A stretch of DNA of 64,000 nt from Capnocytophaga sp. ARDL2 (GTDB lineage: Bacteria; Bacteroidota; Bacteroidia; Flavobacteriales; Flavobacteriaceae), in assembly GCF_041530365.1 (NCBI RefSeq), contig NZ_CP168034.1:1302001-1366000 (forward strand). The letters run 5' to 3'. The position numbers were made by a program, and so were the translations under genes. A model generated the notes under the pieces. The model made no database searches. It worked only from the letters and a program-made list of their open reading frames with translations, and was not told the origin of the DNA. Numbering within the stretch: position 1 is the first letter of the stretch; every line of letters begins with the position of its first letter. Positions 55,944 to 64,000 of this stretch are shown here, in pieces.

Positions 55944-57264
55944 ATGAAAAAACACAATTTCATTTTTTCGTTTTTGTTGTTTTTTGTTATGACGATTTGT
56001 GGTTTCAGTCAAGAGACAACTAATGCTTTTTTTCAACCTAAATATTGGTTGCAAAATTTCACTTCTTCTACAGATGCAAATCATTTGTTAAATGGTCATG
56101 CACCTTTACAATTGTCAAAAGATAAAATTTGGACTACTTATGATAAACTTAGACACACCAATCAATTGTTTGTAGTGGTAAAAAGCAACGAAGAATTGCC
56201 TGTTTTATTTGTTTTGGGGAATAAAAAGAATTTCTTTTTACAATCGTCCAGTTTTCAATTGGATTATGAACGTAATTATTCTATAAAACAATTTCAACCC
56301 ACAGGAGAATTGTTGGATTTTTTTCTCACAGACTTTGGAAAAAATCAATTATGGATTGTTCCTAATGACAATTTTCAATTATATGAATTGATTATCGATT
56401 CATCTGTTACTCCTAAGAATGTAAATGAAATTCGTACCTATTTATCCATAAAATATGGAATTAATTTGCTGGAAACCAATCAGTATTATTATAATGGAAT
56501 AAATTTGTGGGAAAAAGATTCTAATGATAAAAACATTTTTGGATTGGCAGTCTTTGATAAATATGTGTTGAAACAATTGAGTAGTACTCATTCTAGAACA
56601 CAGGATATTTCACTTTCATTTTCAGAATCGATAGAACGCAAAAAATTAAGCGACGGAAGTTGTATTTTATTGGGAACAAATGAAAAAGACTATCAATTTA
56701 GAGAGGATGTATGCGAAAAACAATGGACGCTTCAATCGACACTATCAACTAAAATAGATTGGCAATGGCATATTTCTCAAAAAGAAGCATCTACACAGGT
56801 GGATTATTATTTGCTTGTTGATAAAAAAGAATATCAAGGAAAAGCTTACAGACAACAAAGTGGTTTTTCAAGAAATAGATGTACATATAGGAAAACAAAA
56901 CATACAATTGATAAGAAAAAATGCCAAAAGAATAGAGGAGGTAAAAAAAGATCTGGAGGAAGCAATTGTTGAAAAAACGGAACAATCATTGGTTCATAAA
57001 TTTGAAAATCACTCCAGTTGGACAGTACATCCCAATCCGTCAAAAACATCGAGTGATATCTATTGCCGATTCGATTTTCCAGAAAATAAAAAAGTACGAT
57101 TGGCGATTTATCAAACTGACGGACGATTTATAAAACAGTTTTCAGAAATAAACACAGCCACACAGCCAACATTTGTATTTCAGTTGGATACCGTAGGTAG
57201 CTATATGCTCATTGCCTATTTTGAAGATAGAGTTGAGTTGAGGAAAATTGTGGTTTTAGATTGA
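55944..57264 (+). pseudogene. Second copy of the frameshifted T9SS-type protein
   Basis: This is the same as 19309-20629, including the frame change between the 342-residue first frame (to 56972) and the sorting-domain frame (56815-57264). An identical frameshift in both copies means it predates the duplication, was copied by conversion, or is read through by recoding. Confidence 0.75.
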
Positions 57265-57543
57265 TTTTTTTAACACATAGGCTCATAGGAAACATAATTT
57301 TTTATGTATAATAATCTATGTTTTCTCTATAAGCGAAGCATCTCTGATTTATGGGAAAGTCTTTTTAATATTGGTTTTGACCATATTAAAATATACTATT
57401 CAGATAGAAAAGAATGTAAAGACGAACCTTAAAACCCCAATAATATACATCATCAATATAGTTTTTATTAGTAATTTTTGCAAAAAACTTATTTGTATTA
57501 ATAAATAAATATAATTTTTAACCCAATAAAAATACATTACCTT

Positions 57544-60500
57544 ATGAGACGACACCAAAAGACTATTAGTTGGTTTTTCTTGTACCTATTTGTTTTTCAA
57601 ATAGGTATAGAATCGGTATATGCGTTGAAAAATCATGATATAATTTCATATAGATTTTGGAATTCTAAAGAAAATATTAATATAAGTGCGAGTTTCTTAA
57701 CTCCTCAAGTCAGCCCCCTAACCTCTACACCAGTAAAAGCCGAACTGTACGAAGTAAAAGAGGGAACTAATACTGTCGCGTGTAGTAATAACACCGAATA
57801 CACAAACTTGAAATCTGGCACGAGACAAAGCCGACTGAACGAAGTTAACCAAGGAACTTCCAACCATTTCATCATTGGTTATCACCCTGCGACTGGTGTG
57901 GATGAGCCGTTTGACAATGTGTTTGTGTTTGATTGGGAGACAAAAGATGTTGACAAACAAGTATTTTTGACTGCGGATGTCAAAGGTGTGAGCAATGCTT
58001 CGGGCTTGAGTTTTTCTGTAAACCAACAACAAGTGGTTGGTGGGTATTTTGTGGAAAAATCCAACGATTGGAAACGCATAAAAATTCCGTTGTCAACTAC
58101 TCATTTACACAATGGTAAAAATCATATTTTGTTTACCAATGGTGACAATCAACAGTTGTTTTACGAACTGAAAAATCTACAAATCCAGATTGAAAACACT
58201 AATAAAAACACAGATTTTCAATTGTTTGATGAGCAGGTTTTATTTACGCATAATCAAAAGGCGTATCTAAAAGGTACTGTTCAACCCAATGTGAAAAACA
58301 TTCGTATAAATGGCGTAAAAGCTCAACTGCAAGGCGATTTTTTCGAGGTAGTTTTTCCTATGGAAAGCAATTGCAATAGCGTCACTATCGAATTGGATAA
58401 ATCCAATACTACAGAAAGTCTTCAACATACTTTTTCAGAACAAAAAGAACTGACTTTCGCTCAAAAAATGGAAGAATTTTCTTTGTCCACAGCGGTTCAG
58501 TTTGATGCAAATTCTTCAACTTGGCAAGTAAGTCTTCCATCCCTTTTTTTAGAAATCCCCTCAGAATCTTATCCGAAGGCATCGCAAATTACCGCAACGC
58601 CTTTGCGTCCTCGTGATGTGGCTCCTTTGGGACAAAAAATCGTGAATGTTACTGCTACCAATAGCGGGTATCGCCTATTGCCAGCTGGGGCAAAATTTTC
58701 TGAAAGTCTATCACTTTCCTTGGGGATTGATGATCAAAAATTACCCAAAGGCTATCATTTGCACGATGTGCAAATTTTTTATTTCGATGTCGATGAAAAG
58801 CGTTGGGTAGCTATCGAAACCAAAAGTATTGATACAGAAAATAATACGATTACAGGGCTTACCAATCATTTTACCGATTTTATTGCAGGGGTGATTCAAG
58901 CACCCGAACATCCAGAGGGTGAAGCGTTTGCACCGACCACGATTAGCGATATGCAAGTGGCTCAACCCTTGGCAAATCAAATGCAAATTGCTCCACCCAC
59001 TGCCAATCAGCTGGGAGATGGTCGCATCGAATTTCCGATACACATTCCCAGTGGTCGCAACGGTTTGCAACCCAATTTGAGCCTTTCGTACAACCACAGC
59101 GGTTCGAGTAGCGTAGTGGGGTATGGTTGGGATTTGCCTATTCCGTCGATTGCCATCAATTCCAAATTTGGAGTACCCGAATTTCACGCCCAAAAAGAAA
59201 CGGAAAGTTACCTTTTCAACGGCGAAGAATTGTTGCAAAAAAATGGAAGCAACCTCTATTTAGCGCATAGAGAAGAACATCACATTAACCGAACTTCGCC
59301 TGCGTTTTTTTATCCCAAAGTAGAAGGAGATTTTTCACGAATCGAGCGATTGGGTACTGCTCCAAATGCATATTCGTGGGTGGTTTGGGACAAATTGGGA
59401 ACCAAATATTACTACGGAACTCATTTAAATTCAAGAATGTACGATTCGGCAACTGGAAACATCAGCCAATGGTTTTTGGACAAAATCGAAGACAAAAATG
59501 GCAATTATATTTCGTATAATTATCATACAAAACATTATGAATCAGATCATTTAGAAGGAGGAAAAGAAGTTTTGTTGGGATCTATTGGATACACTTTTCA
59601 TCTCAATTTACCTTATGGAAACTTCAACCGACATCAGATAAATTTCATTTATTCTGATGCTTCTCGACCGGATGCTACGATTAGCTACCGCAATGGATTT
59701 AAGGAAGTTAGTGCCTCTGTATTAGAAAAAATCGAAGTTTCATCTTATGATACTGGTAGAAAAAAATCCGAATATGGTATCAATTATTTACTCAATCATT
59801 CGACAGGTGTTTTTTCAAAACATTTATTACAATCTATTGAAACACAGTATGTAAAGTACAATGCTCAAGGAGGAATAGAAAGTTCGCATTCGTATCATCA
59901 CGCCTTTGATTATTACAATGATGTATCTGGTGGTTTGTTTGGCGAAGAGCGTATTTTGAATACTCCGAGCGATATTGGTTTGGGAATTATTGACGACTTA
60001 GATTTTCTCAACAAGGTAGATTTGTCGATGCTCCATGCCTCGGTGGACAAGGGGGTAGAACAAAAGCACATCGAAGGTGGCGTAGGCGTTGGATTGGGAA
60101 CATTAGCATCCAACAATCCCATCACCTATATAGGGACAATCAGCACGGCGTTTGCCTTTCCGGTGCGTGTTACCAACAAACCAATAGTGCAACTGGTTGA
60201 TATTGATGCAGATGGATTGCCAGACAAAGTGGTAAAAATTGGCAATCAGTGGAAGTATCGAAAAAATCTCGATGGACTGGCATTTTCGCCTCAATTGTAC
60301 TCTATCCACAATTTCAACGAGTTGAATGTAACCGCATCAAAAACAGTAAATAAGCCCGATATAAATCTCAATTTGTTTCATACAACGATTGGTTTTTCTA
60401 AAAACAATACGCTGAGCAATACAACCACCTATCTCTCGGATGTCAATGCCGACGGTATTCTCGATTATGTCCGAGACAAAAAGGTGTTTTTCGGAAAAAT

Positions 60501-63500
60501 AGACTCAACCTTAGGTCAGCCGACGTTTACGGTCAATAGTGCCGAAACACCCAATGTGATTTACAAAGGTTCTGAGGTAGAGGAGTCGGTTCTCAATCAG
60601 CCGGTTGAGTTTTCTAATGCCAACGATTTGATGGAAATTGTCAAGGTTTGGCGTGCTCCAAAATCGGGAAAAATCAATATTAATGGTACGGTTTCAAAGG
60701 ATTTTACCTCGGTAGATCAAGGAGTACGTGTGGCGATTCAGCGTAGTTATTGGCAAACGTTTTCCAATGGAAATTTTTTGCTAAATGATGAAGAGGAAAA
60801 TGATGAGTCTTTGATTGAAAATGATGAATTCGTTGAAGAATTAGTCGAAAATTCAGTTGAAAATGATGATTTCGTTGAAGAATTAGTCGAAAATTTAGTT
60901 GAAAATGATGAATTCGTTGAAGAATTAGTCGAAAATTCAGTTGAAAGTGATGATTTCGTTGAAGAATTAGTCGAAAATTCAGTTGAAAGTGGTGATTTCG
61001 TTCAAGAATTAGTCGAAAATTCAGTTGAAAGTGGTGATTTCGTTCAAGAATTAGTCGAAAATTCAGTTGAAAATGATGATTTCGTTGAAGAATTAGTCGA
61101 AAATTCAGTTGAAAGTGATGATTTCGTTGAAGAATTAGTTGAAAATCATTTCAGTCCGATAGGAATAGGTAGATTTTATACCAATTCATATATCCTTTCT
61201 CCCTCGTTGATGGTTGCTCAATCTATGCCGACCAATTTTCAAAATATTTCGGTAACGAAAGGAGATTTGATTTTTTTTAGGGTAAACAGTAGTCAGATTC
61301 CGGTGGATGAATTGTCGATTACTTGGAATCCTGAAATTGTTTATACCAATGAAAATTTTGAGTCGCCCAATAGCTATAAACAATATTCTAGCAACTACAG
61401 CGATGCCTTTGTTTATGGGACTTCTCAACCCAAAATCGAAGTAATCAAAGAGCCTGGGGTCTATCAATTGGGGTGGAATGCGTTTCCAATAAACAATGTT
61501 ACTTTTCAAGGAGCGGAGCTTTCTGACGAAGTGCGTATTCGTTTTTCGGTTTATAAAACTGCTCAAAATGGCGTACAATTGGTCGAGCAAAAAGAAACCA
61601 TCATTCCTATTAATGGAAATCATTTGGTTCAAGCTCCTCATTTTCAACTCAATCTTTCTCAAATCGATAAATACAATCCAGATACCTATCGTTTTGTAAA
61701 AGTGGAGGTATTGGCAAATTCGCAAATCAATTGGAAAAAATTGGATACTAAATTCAACCCTTTTTTCCAAAAAATAGGCGGAGAAAAGGTGGATTTGATT
61801 CCTTATTATCAAGTGTTTGCCAATCAGCATACACAATACGCTCCGTCTGTTTTGGTGGGTAGCCCTAAAAAGGTGGTGGTCAAACACAATTTTAGTTTAT
61901 CAAACTGTACTTCTGTAGATTGCGAAAATCAATACGTTTATTTTGTTGTAAAAAATCAACGGGGACAGATTCCGAATAATTTGATTGTCAATGGTCAAAA
62001 TTTTCCTGCAAAAATTCGTTACAAACTCAATGCTCAAGGGCAAGTCACCGAGCGAAAAGCTTATAGTCATTCCACCAAAGATTATACGGTTTCGATTCCT
62101 ACGACACAGAGTATTTTGAGTTTTTCGATACCTCATTCTGCTGTGATTCAACGCAAAACGCACTTTTTTGAATACTATACTTCGAGTAAAAAAGTTGCGC
62201 ACAAATTGGCGAGTTATCAAAATTTCAATTCATTGGTTTTTAATGAAAATGGCAGTTCGGCTCAAAATAATTATGTTGCTGGATTTCAAGGGCTGTACAA
62301 AGCCAATATTTTTAGTAGTGAAAACAATTTACAAGTAGGAACGCTCTATCGCAATTGGGGTCAATTTGCTTACAAAGGAGCCAATCCAGGAGAACCCTTT
62401 CAATACATCAACCGCAACCATTTATCGATCAGTCCGCTTGTGGGTGACAGTGAGGGATATTCTCAATCATCGATACAGCAACTTGAAAATCTGATGAATA
62501 CTCCTGATAGCGAGGCTGATTCTATCGACGAAAACGACAATGGAACCATTGCTATTGGAACAAATACAGTGCTCAATACCAATCGATTGCAAGCCTTGGA
62601 ACGCTTTGCAGCATTGACACCCCATCGAGCAAATGCTTCGTGGCAAATGCACAACAAACTCAAGGTTACAGCCACCCAAAGTAGTCCGTTTTTGCGTTAC
62701 GAAGATCAAGATGCTTCTTACAATCCGTCGGTATCTACTACGGTTTCGCCTTGTGCTTCATGCGAGGCGGTGGGAATTGTAAAACAAAGCGAAACCCACT
62801 CAAAATCACGTACGCGTTCATCAAGTATTGTTTTTACTTCAATTTCAATGGCGACCAATTCGGGAGAAAGTCGTATGCTCAACGATTTTACCGACATCAA
62901 TGGCGATGGTTATCCCGATGTGTTGGGAGGAGCGATTCAGTTGACCAATTCGAGAGGAGGATTGACCAATACATTACAAGCCAAAAGTTTGCAAATGAAC
63001 CAACAAACCAATGGTTCGGGAGCGACTGCGGGTGGTTCGGCACAGGTGTTTTCCACCTCAATCAAAGGGCAAAAAAGCAACACACATACAGTAAAAAATC
63101 ACCACAACATCAATGGGGCAGGTTCGCTTTCGGGCAGTTATTTTGAATCGACTACTGAAAATCAAGGGATATTTATCGATTTGAATGGTGATGGATTGGC
63201 TGATGAAGTAGATTTTGACAATAAAAAGGTGTTTTTTAACCTAGGAAAAAGCTTTCATACGGAAAATTACACAGGATTTGCTGTACAAAATAAACATTTG
63301 GTTTCAACATCGAGAAACTTTGGTATTTCGCCAAGTACAGGCTTGGGCTATGCTTTTACGCCTAATGTCAATGACCGTTTCAATGCCGATTTTCACTTGG
63401 GCGTAACGGGTTCGGAAACTATTTCGGAACAAAAGACACAATTTTATGACATCAACGGTGACGGTTTGGTCGATTTTGTAAGCAATAAACAGGTCTTTAT

Positions 63501-64000
63501 CAATACAGGAACAGGTTTTGTTACTTCAGGAATGCAATTGCCGGATTTTGAGAAAAATACGACGGTTCAAATCGGTTGGATGACCAATTTGTCTGTATTG
63601 TTTCCGGTTTCTGTATTTGGGATTACTATCAAGTTTGGTGGCGGTGGCGGTTATAGCCGTTCGAGTAGTTTTCATTCAGAAAAAATCCGTTTGATGGATT
63701 TTGACGGCGATGGTTTTGTTGATGTGTTGTATTCAGACAAAGAAGAGCGGTTGAAAGTGCGATTGTCAAATATTCGCCGTACCAATTTGTTGAAAAAAGT
63801 GAGCAATCCTACGGGTTCGTCGTTTATTATGGATTACGCAACGACAGGTTCTACCTATAAAATGCCGTTTAAAAAATGGGTGTTATCGTCTGTGGATATT
63901 CACGATGGATTTGTGGGCGATGGTGCCGATGTACAACGCCAACGCTTTGAATATCAGAATGGATTTAAAGACCGTAGAGAACGCAAATTTTTAGGATTTG
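57544..64000 (+). CDS. Second copy of the giant SpvB/RHS protein (partial)
   Basis: ATG 57544 opens a frame without a stop to the window end (2152 codons visible). It is identical to the first giant protein through the signal peptide, SpvB region, acidic repeats and FG-GAP region, except Asp1864 to Gly and Ala1932 to Thr (plus one silent change). The YD repeats have just begun at the edge, so its toxin tail and partner lie outside. An expressed second head with a different tail is the natural expectation, but it cannot be seen here. Confidence 0.88.
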   Translation, partial: MRRHQKTISWFFLYLFVFQIGIESVYALKNHDIISYRFWNSKENINISASFLTPQVSPLTSTPVKAELYEVKEGTNTVACSNNTEYTNLKSGTRQSRLNEVNQGTSNHFIIGYHPATGVDEPFDNVFVFDWETKDVDKQVFLTADVKGVSNASGLSFSVNQQQVVGGYFVEKSNDWKRIKIPLSTTHLHNGKNHILFTNGDNQQLFYELKNLQIQIENTNKNTDFQLFDEQVLFTHNQKAYLKGTVQPNVKNIRINGVKAQLQGDFFEVVFPMESNCNSVTIELDKSNTTESLQHTFSEQKELTFAQKMEEFSLSTAVQFDANSSTWQVSLPSLFLEIPSESYPKASQITATPLRPRDVAPLGQKIVNVTATNSGYRLLPAGAKFSESLSLSLGIDDQKLPKGYHLHDVQIFYFDVDEKRWVAIETKSIDTENNTITGLTNHFTDFIAGVIQAPEHPEGEAFAPTTISDMQVAQPLANQMQIAPPTANQLGDGRIEFPIHIPSGRNGLQPNLSLSYNHSGSSSVVGYGWDLPIPSIAINSKFGVPEFHAQKETESYLFNGEELLQKNGSNLYLAHREEHHINRTSPAFFYPKVEGDFSRIERLGTAPNAYSWVVWDKLGTKYYYGTHLNSRMYDSATGNISQWFLDKIEDKNGNYISYNYHTKHYESDHLEGGKEVLLGSIGYTFHLNLPYGNFNRHQINFIYSDASRPDATISYRNGFKEVSASVLEKIEVSSYDTGRKKSEYGINYLLNHSTGVFSKHLLQSIETQYVKYNAQGGIESSHSYHHAFDYYNDVSGGLFGEERILNTPSDIGLGIIDDLDFLNKVDLSMLHASVDKGVEQKHIEGGVGVGLGTLASNNPITYIGTISTAFAFPVRVTNKPIVQLVDIDADGLPDKVVKIGNQWKYRKNLDGLAFSPQLYSIHNFNELNVTASKTVNKPDINLNLFHTTIGFSKNNTLSNTTTYLSDVNADGILDYVRDKKVFFGKIDSTLGQPTFTVNSAETPNVIYKGSEVEESVLNQPVEFSNANDLMEIVKVWRAPKSGKININGTVSKDFTSVDQGVRVAIQRSYWQTFSNGNFLLNDEEENDESLIENDEFVEELVENSVENDDFVEELVENLVENDEFVEELVENSVESDDFVEELVENSVESGDFVQELVENSVESGDFVQELVENSVENDDFVEELVENSVESDDFVEELVENHFSPIGIGRFYTNSYILSPSLMVAQSMPTNFQNISVTKGDLIFFRVNSSQIPVDELSITWNPEIVYTNENFESPNSYKQYSSNYSDAFVYGTSQPKIEVIKEPGVYQLGWNAFPINNVTFQGAELSDEVRIRFSVYKTAQNGVQLVEQKETIIPINGNHLVQAPHFQLNLSQIDKYNPDTYRFVKVEVLANSQINWKKLDTKFNPFFQKIGGEKVDLIPYYQVFANQHTQYAPSVLVGSPKKVVVKHNFSLSNCTSVDCENQYVYFVVKNQRGQIPNNLIVNGQNFPAKIRYKLNAQGQVTERKAYSHSTKDYTVSIPTTQSILSFSIPHSAVIQRKTHFFEYYTSSKKVAHKLASYQNFNSLVFNENGSSAQNNYVAGFQGLYKANIFSSENNLQVGTLYRNWGQFAYKGANPGEPFQYINRNHLSISPLVGDSEGYSQSSIQQLENLMNTPDSEADSIDENDNGTIAIGTNTVLNTNRLQALERFAALTPHRANASWQMHNKLKVTATQSSPFLRYEDQDASYNPSVSTTVSPCASCEAVGIVKQSETHSKSRTRSSSIVFTSISMATNSGESRMLNDFTDINGDGYPDVLGGAIQLTNSRGGLTNTLQAKSLQMNQQTNGSGATAGGSAQVFSTSIKGQKSNTHTVKNHHNINGAGSLSGSYFESTTENQGIFIDLNGDGLADEVDFDNKKVFFNLGKSFHTENYTGFAVQNKHLVSTSRNFGISPSTGLGYAFTPNVNDRFNADFHLGVTGSETISEQKTQFYDINGDGLVDFVSNKQVFINTGTGFVTSGMQLPDFEKNTTVQIGWMTNLSVLFPVSVFGITIKFGGGGGYSRSSSFHSEKIRLMDFDGDGFVDVLYSDKEERLKVRLSNIRRTNLLKKVSNPTGSSFIMDYATTGSTYKMPFKKWVLSSVDIHDGFVGDGADVQRQRFEYQNGFKDRRERKFLGF
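60817..61152 (+). repeat. Eight 42-bp tandem repeats in the second giant gene
   Basis: These have the same eight units, in the same order and with the same internal substitutions, as 24182-24517. Tandem repeats usually change copy number quickly, so this argues for very recent duplication or conversion. Confidence 0.95.

Larger units (their letters stand above)
55923..64000 (+). repeat. Second copy of the 8-kb duplication
   Basis: This matches 19288-27365 without gaps to the window edge. Differences found are G at 63134, T at 63189 and A at 63337 (first-copy bases A, C, G). The left boundary lies 21 bp before the ATG at 55944. Confidence 0.95.

Overview
The window is a low-GC Bacteroidota chromosome segment. 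It is almost certainly Flavobacteriaceae, and Capnocytophaga is a plausible genus (inference). Pointers are the gliding genes gldB-gldC, a type IX secretion (T9SS) C-terminal sorting domain, bacillithiol synthesis (bshB1), A-rich leaders without clear Shine-Dalgarno sites, and promoter-like TAnnTTTG boxes of the Bacteroidota type.

Positions 1-19250 are an ordinary core region. On the minus strand lie gldB-gldC-kynurenine monooxygenase, an APC permease, LysM protein-OsmC, and GH3-type enzyme-SecB-like protein. On the plus strand lie nadE, DUF2797-MazG-aroA and two small genes, a frameshifted msrAB, 2-Cys peroxiredoxin, thioredoxin-DUF6952, hotdog thioesterase-isochorismate synthase, bshB1, and two identical tRNA-His genes in tandem. 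Redox and thiol functions (peroxiredoxin, thioredoxin, MsrAB, OsmC, BshB1) are prominent. Intergenic spaces hold dispersed repeats and hairpins, one of which appears to supply the aroA start codon.

Positions 19251-54302 hold a large polymorphic-toxin locus. It opens with a secreted T9SS-type protein broken by a frameshift. Next is a 3648-residue exported SpvB/FG-GAP/YD-repeat/RHS protein whose last 215 residues after the RHS core look like a toxin, followed by a small probable immunity gene. Seven further 'toxin-tail plus immunity' modules (called A to G here) follow head to tail on the same strand. Each starts with a differently truncated copy of the 3' part of the giant gene, without a signal peptide, runs through the RHS core, changes abruptly at the DPTGM/DPDGR motif into an unrelated AT-rich tail, and ends overlapping or close to a small gene. 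Tails include a papain-like cysteine peptidase/amidase candidate (B), an HExxH metallopeptidase candidate (C), a caspase-like His/Cys candidate (E), a possible nuclease (A) and several unrecognised domains (main gene, D, F, G). Several partner proteins carry lipoprotein or membrane signals. The layout fits a store of silent cassettes that can recombine into the expressed gene and change its toxin and immunity pair.

Positions 54479-55794 hold a decayed IS5-like element. From 55923 to the window end the T9SS-type gene and the giant RHS gene start again, collinear with 19288-27365 (constant offset 36635, no indels) and differing at only three bases that I found, all within about 200 bp. The second copy keeps the same frameshift and the same 42-bp tandem repeats but has a different sequence upstream of its -7 box. 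The second giant gene runs off the window.
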